DNA of 5,875 bases from JBFYTX01 sp964442335 (lineage in GTDB: Bacteria; Chloroflexota; Dehalococcoidia; Dehalococcoidales; RBG-16-60-22): assembly GCA_964442335.1 (NCBI GenBank), contig CAYTZI010000129.1:1-5875 (forward strand). Direction: 5' to 3'. Within the stretch, counting starts at the first letter, position 1. Each line of letters opens with the position of its first letter. Position numbers and translations under genes: made by a program. The notes below the pieces were generated by a model. That model searched no databases. It was given only the letters and a program-made list of their open reading frames with translations, and was not told the origin of the DNA. Below, in pieces: positions 1-5,555 of the stretch.

Positions 1-189
1 GCTGGAGAGGGGATTAAGGGGTGAGGTTATTAAAGACAATCAAAGGCAAATGGCGCCAATGAAACATAAAAAAGGGGAGGCTGAGTGATTACCGGTAAGA
101 AGCTGATGACGCGAGGGCGGCCAGGGTGGGACAAGACAAAATAGAATAAAAAATAATGTGGGGAGGGGGACACACAGGGGAAGCTTAGA
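1..189. other. Non-coding region downstream of the fak operon
   Basis: No gene can be supported here. All minus-strand frames are broken by stops, including a tandem TAATAA-type stretch. One plus-strand frame is open from base 2 to a TGA at 86-88, but 28 codons at a window edge are too few to call. The plus strand is purine-rich with several G runs (160-163, 165-169, 177-180), so minus-strand RNA is C-rich and G-poor. A perfect 10-base palindrome, TTACCGGTAA, lies at 89-98. Confidence 0.6.
125..189 (-). terminator. Possible Rho-dependent terminator of the fakA-degV operon
   Basis: Just after the stop codon of the last operon gene, the minus-strand RNA has roughly four times as many C as G. 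Its runs of C4, C5 and C4 are followed by a U-rich stretch (134-157). No convincing GC-rich hairpin precedes the U tract; only a 4-pair UGUG/CACA stem could form. A C-rich, G-poor, unstructured 3' end is typical of Rho loading sites. The position supports termination, but the mechanism is inferred. Confidence 0.3.
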
Positions 190-1032
190 TTACTTATCGC
201 CCATGACGGCCACCAGTAATAGACCGGGGCCGGTGTGCGTGCCGATGACCGGCGTCGTACGGGTGCGGATAATTTTCTCTTTCGGGTATATTATAGCGCC
301 CAGGCGCTCGACAAGGAGGTCGCCGTCCTCCGGGCAAGCGGCTTCCTCAACGGCGAGTCCATCGATGCGAGAATATCCGGCGGCGAAATTATAGAGAGCG
401 TCAATAGCTTTAGCCCGGGAATGAACGCGGTTGACCGGCTCCACAACGCCGTCCTTGAGGGTGATAATAGGGTTAATCTTTAATAAAGAGCCCATGAACG
501 CCTGCGCCTTGCCGATACGCCCGCCCCTCTTCAGGTATTCCAGCGTATCGAAGGCGGCGTGTATCTCAACGCGGGGTATGTTTTTCCTGACCATTTCCAC
601 CAGCTCGTCGAGACGGGCGCCGTCCCTGGCCGCTTCGGCGGCTTTGATAACGATAAAACCCTCGGCCATGACCGCGTTCATGGAATCGACGACGACGATA
701 CGGCAGCTGCCTTCAATGAGGTCGGCGCTCTGGAGGGCGGCGTTATAGAGGCCGCTCAGCTTCGAGCTGAGCATGATGACCAGGATTTCATCAGTCTCTT
801 TGGCGAGCCTGGCGTAGGTCCTGGCGAACATGTCCAGCGAAGGCACCGAGGTGGTGGGCATGACCGGACCCTTTACTAGTCTCTCGTAGAACTGGTCGTT
901 GGTGATGTCGATACCGTCGCGGAAGGTCTCTTCCCCGAAGCGGACCAGCACCGGGATTATGGTAATACCCAGCTCCTGCACGATGCTGGCCGGGATATCG
1001 GCGACGCTATCGGTTACTATCTTTACTGGCAT
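190..1032 (-). CDS. fakB: DegV family fatty acid-binding protein, FakB-like (third binder of the operon)
   Basis: This 280-residue protein has the normal DegV/FakB length and the full set of family motifs. They are the N-terminal KIVTDSVADIP (4-14), PTTSVPS (59-65), SSKLSGLYNAA (89-99), VVVDS (113-117), YLKRGGRIGKAQA (166-178), Arg202 and GTHTGPG (264-270). FakB proteins bind a free fatty acid in a deep pocket and present its carboxylate to FakA for phosphorylation in the cytoplasm. As I recall from S. aureus FakB2, Thr61, Ser93, Arg202 and His266 are the key residues, and all four are present here at the same numbers. That makes this the most canonical binder of the three. I chose the ATG at 1032 because it gives the MPVKIVTDS start shared with the neighbouring paralogue; an in-frame ATG at 1083 would lie inside the upstream gene. 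No good Shine-Dalgarno lies at the usual distance, so translation may be coupled to the gene 16 bases upstream. Which acyl chain it prefers cannot be read from sequence. Confidence 0.93.
   Translation of the reverse strand: MPVKIVTDSVADIPASIVQELGITIIPVLVRFGEETFRDGIDITNDQFYERLVKGPVMPTTSVPSLDMFARTYARLAKETDEILVIMLSSKLSGLYNAALQSADLIEGSCRIVVVDSMNAVMAEGFIVIKAAEAARDGARLDELVEMVRKNIPRVEIHAAFDTLEYLKRGGRIGKAQAFMGSLLKINPIITLKDGVVEPVNRVHSRAKAIDALYNFAAGYSRIDGLAVEEAACPEDGDLLVERLGAIIYPKEKIIRTRTTPVIGTHTGPGLLLVAVMGDK
506..556. repeat. Near-identical segment shared with 1362-1412 (copy 1)
   Basis: This stretch matches 1362-1412 at 50 of 51 bases; the only mismatch is at 517 versus 1373. The last 39 bases (518-556) are identical. 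It encodes the FDTLEYLKRGGRIGKA motif of the 190-1032 gene. The surrounding coding sequence of the two genes is far more diverged. Confidence 0.9.
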
Positions 1033-1048
1033 AACAACAAAAACAAAA

Positions 1049-1888
1049 TTAAGTATCTCCAAGCACGGCAACGCCGATAACACGCGGCCCGACGTTGGTG
1101 CCGATAACCGGGCTTACCTTCGAGAGGAAGATGCGCTGCTCCGGGAATTTTTCCCCGAGCCGCTTGACGAACGCGCGGGTCTCTTCCGGCGTGGTGGCGT
1201 CCTCGACCGCCAGTTCCTCTATTTGAGAATAGCCTGCGACGAAACGGCACATGTAATCAATCGCTTTAGCCCGCGAGCGTTCCCGCGCGAAGGGAAAGAC
1301 CTCGCCGTCTTTGATGCCGAGGATGGGGTTGATGCCGAGCATCGAGCCGAGCAAGGCCTGGGCCTTGCCGATGCGCCCGCCCCTCTTCAGGTATTCCAGC
1401 GTATCGAAGGCGATGCGTATCCCGACCCTCGGGATATTGCGCCGGGTTATCTCGATGAGCTCATCAAGGGTGGCGCCCTCACGGGCGGCCCTGGCGGCGG
1501 CGACTACCAGCAGGCCTTCCGCCATCATGGCGAGCTCGGAGACCACCACCGCCACCCGGCATTTCTTCCTCATGGCGTCTATAGCTTTAAGGGCGGAATC
1601 CCCGGTGGCGCTCAACTTGCTCCCGATGGTTATCACCAGGATGCCGTCGGCTTCTTCAGCCAGGCGGTCGTAGAACTCGGTAAAGACGTGGGGGGCGGGG
1701 GTCGAGGTGGTAGGCTGCACCTGCTCGCTTTCGAGCCGGCGGTAAAACTCATCGGTAGTGAGGTCAACGCCGTCGCGGTAGGTAACGCCGTCGATGACGA
1801 TATTCAGCGGAACGACCGTTATACCCAGCGCGTCGGCTACGGCCGGAGATATATCAGAGACGCTATCCGTAACTACCCTGACCGGCAT
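1049..1888 (-). CDS. DegV family protein, divergent FakB-like binder (second of the operon)
   Basis: This 279-residue DegV protein has the usual fold markers: VVTDSVSDIS (5-14), PTTSTPA (59-65), YLKRGGRIGKAQA (166-178), Arg202 and a C-terminal PVIGT-GP segment. It departs from the family at several ligand or fold positions. KLSG is KLSA (91-94), the conserved Asp of the VVVDS motif is Val116, and the HxGPG motif reads NVGPR (265-269), with Asn where canonical FakBs have the carboxylate-binding His. Thr61 and Ser93 are retained. It may bind a different ligand or an altered acyl group, or it may work poorly with FakA; the operon position still favours a lipid role. The ATG at 1888 lies 3 bases after the stop of the upstream gene, so translation is probably coupled; AGAAG just upstream is a weak ribosome binding site. 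DegV membership is sure; FakB function is inferred. Confidence 0.92.
   Translation of the reverse strand: MPVRVVTDSVSDISPAVADALGITVVPLNIVIDGVTYRDGVDLTTDEFYRRLESEQVQPTTSTPAPHVFTEFYDRLAEEADGILVITIGSKLSATGDSALKAIDAMRKKCRVAVVVSELAMMAEGLLVVAAARAAREGATLDELIEITRRNIPRVGIRIAFDTLEYLKRGGRIGKAQALLGSMLGINPILGIKDGEVFPFARERSRAKAIDYMCRFVAGYSQIEELAVEDATTPEETRAFVKRLGEKFPEQRIFLSKVSPVIGTNVGPRVIGVAVLGDT
1362..1412. repeat. Near-identical segment shared with 506-556 (copy 2)
   Basis: This is the partner of 506-556, with one mismatch in 51 bases and 39 consecutive identical bases at 1374-1412. The corresponding part of the third paralogue (about 2210-2265) encodes a similar motif but has many base differences. The likeness is therefore not just constraint on the protein sequence. 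Confidence 0.9.
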
Positions 1889-1891
1889 CTG

Positions 1892-2737
1892 TTACTTCTT
1901 TTCTGCCTCGAGAATAGTTATCGCCAGGGCATTGGGCCCGGCGTATGTCCCGATGACAGGACTGATTACCGAACGGAAAATACGCTCTTTGGGGTACACC
2001 GCGGCCAGGCGGGCCACCAGGTCGTCGGCGTCACTGGGGGTCGTGGCATGCTCGACACCAATCGCCTCGATATCGGGGTAAGTGGTGACGGCGTTATACA
2101 GATAGTCCACTCCGGCGCTCATAGAGCGCACCCTGGTGAGCGGCGCCATCTCGCCCTCTTTAACCGTAAGGATGGGCTTGACGGACAGCACCGAGCCGAG
2201 CAGCCCCTGCGCCTTACCGATGCGCCCGCCCTTGGCAAGGTACTTAAGAGTATCGAAATAGGCGATTAAGTGCGAGCGGGAAACCGCCCTCCGGGCAAGT
2301 TCAGCCGCCGCGGCTAAATCAGCGCCTTCTTTTACCGCCCTGGCGGCGGACAGGACTATCAGGCCCTGCCCCAGCGCCACGGTAAGAGAATCGACAATCT
2401 CTATTTTGCATTTCCCTTTCACATAGTCCCTGGCCTGCGCCGCCGATTGATACGTGCCGCTGAGCTTGCTGGACACGACAATCACCAGTATCTCATCGGT
2501 CTCCTGCGAGAGCTTCTGGTATACCTCGGCGAAGTCGTTGGGCGTAGGCTGGGTCGTCGAGGGCAGGGTGGACTCGCTGACCAGCCGGCGGTAAAATTCC
2601 TCGGACGTTATATCCACGCGGTCGCGGAATATTTGCTTACCGAAACGGACATACAGAGGAACGACGGTAAGCCCCCACTCTTTAGCCAGGTCGTCGGTAA
2701 GGTCAGACAGGGTATCCGTAACTATCTTTACGGTCAT
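1892..2737 (-). CDS. DegV family protein, FakB-like binder with Tyr at the carboxylate-binding position (first of the operon)
   Basis: This 281-residue DegV protein begins MTVKIVTDTLSDL. It keeps STTQPTP (60-66), SSKLSGTYQSA (89-99), VDS (115-117), YLAKGGRIGKAQG (166-178) and RVRS around Arg202. At the C terminus the usual HxGPG is YAGPN (265-269), so Tyr replaces the His that hydrogen-bonds the fatty acid carboxylate in known FakBs. Tyr could still donate a hydrogen bond, so acyl binding remains plausible with altered specificity. It is the first gene after fakA, 17 bases downstream. The ATG at 2737 is supported by a good ribosome binding site (AAAGGTGG, 9 bases away), making it the best-equipped for translation of the three degV genes. 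It ends in a charged EAEKK tail that the other two lack. Confidence 0.92.
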   Translation of the reverse strand: MTVKIVTDTLSDLTDDLAKEWGLTVVPLYVRFGKQIFRDRVDITSEEFYRRLVSESTLPSTTQPTPNDFAEVYQKLSQETDEILVIVVSSKLSGTYQSAAQARDYVKGKCKIEIVDSLTVALGQGLIVLSAARAVKEGADLAAAAELARRAVSRSHLIAYFDTLKYLAKGGRIGKAQGLLGSVLSVKPILTVKEGEMAPLTRVRSMSAGVDYLYNAVTTYPDIEAIGVEHATTPSDADDLVARLAAVYPKERIFRSVISPVIGTYAGPNALAITILEAEKK

Positions 2738-2746
2738 TCCGGAGCA

Positions 2747-2754
2747 CCACCTTT
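2747..2754 (-). promoter_or_regulatory. Ribosome binding site of the first degV gene
   Basis: The minus strand reads AAAGGTGG, ending 9 bases before the ATG at 2737. This fixes the start and allows independent initiation after the fakA stop codon (TAG, 2755-2757). Confidence 0.7.
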
Positions 2755-4389
2755 CTATTCAACGGATATGATATAGCTATAATGCGGCTGACCGCCACGG
2801 ATAAGCTCAACCTGCAAGCGGGGGTATTTCTTCGTGATGCCGGCGCTGATTTCCTCGGCTTCGGCCACCTCGGACTCGGCGCCGTAGTATATCGTCACCA
2901 CCTCGGCTTTTTGCATGTCCAGCCTCGATAAAAGCTGGTTGACGATTTCCTCGTTGGTATCGCCGACGGCAATCAACTCGCCGTCCAGTAGGCCGATAGG
3001 CTGTTTTCGCTTGATTTTCAGGCCGTTGATACTGGTGGAGCGGATGGAGCGGGTAATCTCGACGGCTTTCACCGATGAGAGGGCTTTTTCCATAATTTCC
3101 GCGTTCGCTTTGAAGTCCGCCTCGTAGTCGAAAGCCAGCAGGGCCACGACGCCCTGGGGAATGGAGCGGGTGGGCACGACCTTGACTTTTTTGTGGGTGA
3201 GGGACTGTACCTGGTTGGCGGTGGCGATGATATTTTTGTTATTGGGGAGGATAATAACGTTCTCGGAAGGGGTGGACTCAACGACCTGGAGGATATCCTT
3301 GGTGGAGGGGTTCATTGTCTGGCCTCCGGCCACCACGGCCGCGGCGCCAAGACTGCCGAAAACGTCTTTCAGGCCATCGCCGGAGGCCACGGCGATAACG
3401 GAGGTATCGGAGGACGGCATCTTCTCTTTCTGCATCTCCAGGAAGTCCTGGTGCTGTTCGTCCATGTTACGGATACTCACCTGGTGCAGGGTCCCCAGCT
3501 TGCTGCCGAAGGAAACGATATTGCCGGGGGTCAGCGTATGGATATGGATACGCACCGCCGATTCGTCCCCGACAACAATAAGCGACTCGCCTTTCTTTTC
3601 GAGTCGCTTCCTTATATCTTCAGATGACAGCCCTTCTCCTTTAACGAGGAACTCGGTGCAGTAGCCGTACGGCACTTCATCCACCCCGGATATCGATGGC
3701 GTCGGCGCCGTATAGGGCAGCTCGCTGACGATTATCTGGGGCTTGCGCAGGCGCATCTGCTCCGTTTCACCCTTGAGGTAGCGCAGCGCTCCTTCTAAAA
3801 GCGTATAGACGCCCTGCCCCCCCGCATCCACGACCCCGGCGTCTTTAAGGACCTTGAGCAGGCGCGGCGTGTTGGCTACCGACTCCGCGGAGGCATCGAC
3901 GACCGCTTCCAGCACCTGTATGATGTCGTCGTTGCCTTCTTTTACCTGTGCCCGCGCCGCCGCGGCGGCGTCCTTGATGACGGTAAGCATCGTGCCTTCC
4001 ACGGGATTGCTCACGCCTTTATAGGCGGTCTGCGCCGCTTTTTCCAGGGCGTCCGCGAGGTCCTCCGCATTAAAGGTCTCTTTCCCTTCCAGGCCCTGAG
4101 CGAGGCCTCGCCATATCTGTGATAGAATGACGCCGCTGTTGCCCCGCGCCCCCATTAAAGCCCCTCTGGCCATGGCATGGGCCACGCCCGCGGCGCTGTG
4201 GTCGGGCGCGCGGTAGGCTTCCTCCATGGTGGAACGCATGGTGAGCATCATGTTGGTGCCGGTATCACCATCCGGCACGGGGAAGACGTTGAGGGCGTCA
4301 ATATCCGCCGAGCTTTTCTCCAGCCAGGACGCGGCCGCGGAAAACATATCCCTGAGGTCCTGGCCGGCGATAACATTCGCTTTAGCCAA
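2755..4389 (-). CDS. fakA: Fatty acid kinase catalytic subunit FakA (DAK2/DhaL domain, YloV family)
   Basis: This 544-residue protein is close to the usual FakA length of about 550. The N-terminal DhaL-type kinase domain (about 1-205) has NVFPVPDGDTGTNM (34-47), with the Mg-ATP-binding Asp40 and Asp42. It also has GARGNSGVILSQ (80-91) and the late DAGGQG loop (188-193). The middle domain (about 235-320) contains YGYCTEF and RIHIHT. Cys244, His282 and His284 match the zinc ligands I recall from S. aureus FakA. The C-terminal domain (about 325-544) includes VASGDGLKDVFGSLGA and GGQTMNPST, the DegV-like part thought to dock FakB. It phosphorylates FakB-bound fatty acid to acyl-phosphate in the cytoplasm. 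The start is TTG, backed by AAGGCGGTG a few bases upstream; no better start is visible. It is the first gene of an operon with three DegV genes, which strongly supports the fatty acid kinase role over a dihydroxyacetone kinase one. Confidence 0.95.
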   Translation of the reverse strand: MAKANVIAGQDLRDMFSAAASWLEKSSADIDALNVFPVPDGDTGTNMMLTMRSTMEEAYRAPDHSAAGVAHAMARGALMGARGNSGVILSQIWRGLAQGLEGKETFNAEDLADALEKAAQTAYKGVSNPVEGTMLTVIKDAAAAARAQVKEGNDDIIQVLEAVVDASAESVANTPRLLKVLKDAGVVDAGGQGVYTLLEGALRYLKGETEQMRLRKPQIIVSELPYTAPTPSISGVDEVPYGYCTEFLVKGEGLSSEDIRKRLEKKGESLIVVGDESAVRIHIHTLTPGNIVSFGSKLGTLHQVSIRNMDEQHQDFLEMQKEKMPSSDTSVIAVASGDGLKDVFGSLGAAAVVAGGQTMNPSTKDILQVVESTPSENVIILPNNKNIIATANQVQSLTHKKVKVVPTRSIPQGVVALLAFDYEADFKANAEIMEKALSSVKAVEITRSIRSTSINGLKIKRKQPIGLLDGELIAVGDTNEEIVNQLLSRLDMQKAEVVTIYYGAESEVAEAEEISAGITKKYPRLQVELIRGGQPHYSYIISVE

Positions 4390-4390
4390 T

Positions 4391-4410
4391 TTACACCGCC
4401 TTACGTGTAA
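4391..4410 (-). repeat. Inverted repeat TTACAC-N8-GTGTAA around the fakA ribosome binding site
   Basis: Perfect 6-base arms at 4391-4396 and 4405-4410 enclose 8 bases. On fakA mRNA the Shine-Dalgarno core AAGGCG falls in the loop and the following GUG in the stem. It could be an RNA hairpin modulating initiation or a DNA operator; the sequence cannot decide which. Confidence 0.5.
4394..4402 (-). promoter_or_regulatory. Ribosome binding site of fakA
   Basis: The minus strand reads AAGGCGGTG, one base off the consensus AAGGAGGTG, about 6 bases from core to the TTG start at 4389. It is the main argument for the non-ATG start. Confidence 0.75.
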
Positions 4411-4423
4411 TCCCGCCGGATTA
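4408..4423 (-). repeat. Inverted repeat TAATCC-N4-GGATTA in the fakA leader
   Basis: Perfect 6-base arms with a 4-base loop lie 19 bases upstream of the fakA start. Three bases (4408-4410) are shared with the TTACAC/GTGTAA repeat, so the two RNA hairpins cannot form together. There is no U tract after it, so it is not an intrinsic terminator. Confidence 0.5.
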
Positions 4424-4444
4424 GCTCCAGTTAAGTGGCATTCC

Positions 4445-4473
4445 TTGCTAATCTCGACGCACTATGATACTAT
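4445..4473 (+). promoter_or_regulatory. Candidate sigma-70 type promoter of rpmB
   Basis: TTGCTA (4445-4450) and TACTAT (4468-4473) are separated by 17 bases. A TG at 4465-4466 gives an extended -10. Each hexamer matches 4 of 6 consensus positions. Transcription would start near 4480, leaving a leader of about 48 bases before the rpmB TTG. The -10 overlaps that of the opposite promoter by two bases. Confidence 0.5.
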
Positions 4474-4492
4474 GTATTTGAGCATTTTGCAA
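4464..4492 (-). promoter_or_regulatory. Candidate sigma-70 type promoter of the fakA-degV operon
   Basis: On the minus strand, TTGCAA (4492-4487) and TATCAT (4469-4464) are separated by exactly 17 bases. The -10 matches 5 of 6 consensus positions and the -35 matches 4 of 6. Transcription would start near 4457, giving a leader of about 68 bases. It is the best promoter match in this intergenic region on either strand. Confidence 0.55.
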
Positions 4493-4511
4493 TAGGTTAG
4501 CTACAAATATT

Positions 4512-4517
4512 AAGGAG
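4512..4517 (+). promoter_or_regulatory. Ribosome binding site of rpmB
   Basis: AAGGAG lies 10 bases before the TTG start. A second GGAG at 4522-4525 is too close to the start to be used. The site supports TTG at 4528, since no ATG lies in frame nearby. Confidence 0.7.
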
Positions 4518-4527
4518 ATCCGGAGAA

Positions 4528-4713
4528 TTGAAGTGCGATTTATGCGGTAAAACACCGCAGTTCGGTCATAACGTCAGCCATTCCAAGCGCCGCACCAACC
4601 GGCGCTGGACGCCAAATATACACCCCGCCACCATATATATCGACGGTAAAGCGCGGCGCGTGAACCTGTGCACCAGGTGCCTGCGCACGCAGAACAAAGC
4701 CGGCAAGGTTTAA
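4528..4713 (+). CDS. rpmB: 50S ribosomal protein L28 (bL28), zinc-ribbon form
   Basis: This is a 61-residue protein of typical L28 length. It opens with MKCDLCGKTPQFGHNVSHSK, the characteristic L28 N terminus, followed by the basic RRTNRRWTPNI segment (21-31). Two Cys pairs, C3-x2-C6 and C48-x2-C51, mark the zinc-binding (C+) form; many bacteria carry a zinc-free version. The protein binds 23S rRNA in the large subunit. The start codon is TTG, chosen because it gives the canonical N terminus behind an AAGGAG site. It is monocistronic here, divergent from fakA and convergent with the ABC exporter. In many Firmicutes rpmB also lies close to the fakA homologue yloV, so the neighbourhood is partly conserved even though the orientation differs. 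I see no clear terminator behind it. Confidence 0.95.
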   Translation: MKCDLCGKTPQFGHNVSHSKRRTNRRWTPNIHPATIYIDGKARRVNLCTRCLRTQNKAGKV

Positions 4714-4742
4714 TCTCACCACCCCCCGGGTCCTCTCTAACT

Positions 4743-5555
4743 CTAAGAAAGCTGGCGGCGCTGGCTTATAAACATGCTGGCGACGAACCCTCCCACCAGG
4801 TAGATGGTCATCCCCCAGGCCGCCATTCCGGAGCTCAGGGGCTTGAAATTCTCCATCATGTTCCCGAATCTACTGGCGTCGCCCAGACCCAGGCCCTCCA
4901 GGAACATATCAATGCCCCCGTAGACCGTGGCGATACTGTCCCCGCCCGCGGAGATAATGAACCAGTAGGGATTGCCGGTAAAACTCAGGACGCTTTCCAG
5001 AATCCCGGAGAGCACCCAGACAAACAGCAGCGTCATCACCGTGGCGCCCATCGAGCCTTTCGACAGGGAGCTGAAGAAAAAAGTCAACGAAAGGACTGCG
5101 GCGGCATACATGATGCACAGACCGAACGATTCAAAAATTTCCACCGGCACTTCGCCGTAGATGACGAGGAGAGAAACGGCCATGACAATATAGGTAAAAA
5201 CAACCAGCAAAGCCACAGCGAAAAAGCCCGCCAGGTATTTACCCGTCCAGAGCGTTATCTTCTTGATAGGATTGGTAAAGAGGATAAAGCCTGTCTTGCT
5301 TTCGAACTCGCCGGCGATGGCGTCCCCGGCGAAAAAGACGGCCCCGAGAGACGCCAGACTCCCCCCGACGGTGAGCAGCGCCGCCATTACCATGACGCTC
5401 GTAGGGTATTCCCAGTCGTGGAGCGCCGGTATCAAAACCAGCACCAGCACTTCGGCCAGCAGCGAGATGGCAAGAATGACGTACAGTCGCGCGCGGCGGA
5501 TGTGCTTCATGAACTCGTACTGGATGACCACTCTCAGTTTTTCGAATTCACTCAC
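4743..5555 (-). CDS. ABC-2 type transporter permease
   Basis: This 270-residue integral membrane protein has about six hydrophobic segments: 24-45, 53-76, 108-132, 143-164, 169-190 and 242-263. A basic cytoplasmic N terminus (KHIRRAR) precedes the first. Between segments 2 and 3 lies FAGDAIAGEFESKTGFILFTNPIKK (75-99). This loop is typical of ABC-2 permeases, where it contacts the ATPase. Such proteins export lipids, polysaccharides, drugs or peptides, or act in copper-enzyme maturation (NosY-like); the substrate is not readable here. I chose the GTG at 5555: AGGAGG sits 5 bases upstream and the start overlaps the last 8 bases of the ATPase gene, a common coupling arrangement. The alternative ATG at 5651 would add 32 residues that merely re-read the ATPase gene in another frame. 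Confidence 0.88.
   Translation of the reverse strand: MSEFEKLRVVIQYEFMKHIRRARLYVILAISLLAEVLVLVLIPALHDWEYPTSVMVMAALLTVGGSLASLGAVFFAGDAIAGEFESKTGFILFTNPIKKITLWTGKYLAGFFAVALLVVFTYIVMAVSLLVIYGEVPVEIFESFGLCIMYAAAVLSLTFFFSSLSKGSMGATVMTLLFVWVLSGILESVLSFTGNPYWFIISAGGDSIATVYGGIDMFLEGLGLGDASRFGNMMENFKPLSSGMAAWGMTIYLVGGFVASMFISQRRQLS

Noticed and set aside
2..88. Plus-strand frame open from the left edge to TGA at 86-88, possible gene end
   Set aside because: There are only 28 codons and no recognisable motif; a chance open frame at the edge is as likely.
85..144. 19-codon frame starting GTG after a GGGGAGG sequence on the plus strand
   Set aside because: The spacing of 4 bases is short, the region is G-rich so such a site arises easily, and the peptide has no recognisable features.
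124..180. G runs on the plus strand as a G-quadruplex
   Set aside because: Only three close runs (160-163, 165-169, 177-180) are present; the fourth is about 29 bases away, so it does not fit the canonical pattern.
1030..1083. Longer N terminus for the last degV gene, starting at 1083
   Set aside because: The added 17 residues overlap the end of the upstream gene, have no ribosome binding site and precede the universal MPVKIVTDS start.
899..2269. A 456-codon open frame on the plus strand, antisense to the degV genes
   Set aside because: It runs across two gene boundaries of clear DegV proteins on the other strand. Its internal repeated segments simply mirror the paralogous motifs. No domain or sensible composition is visible.
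3161..3664. Long plus-strand frames opposite fakA
   Set aside because: They lie within a fully conserved FakA coding sequence on the minus strand and show no independent signals.
4390..4527. FapR-type operator upstream of the lipid operon
   Set aside because: No match to the Firmicute FapR palindrome as I remember it; the inverted repeats present have different sequences.
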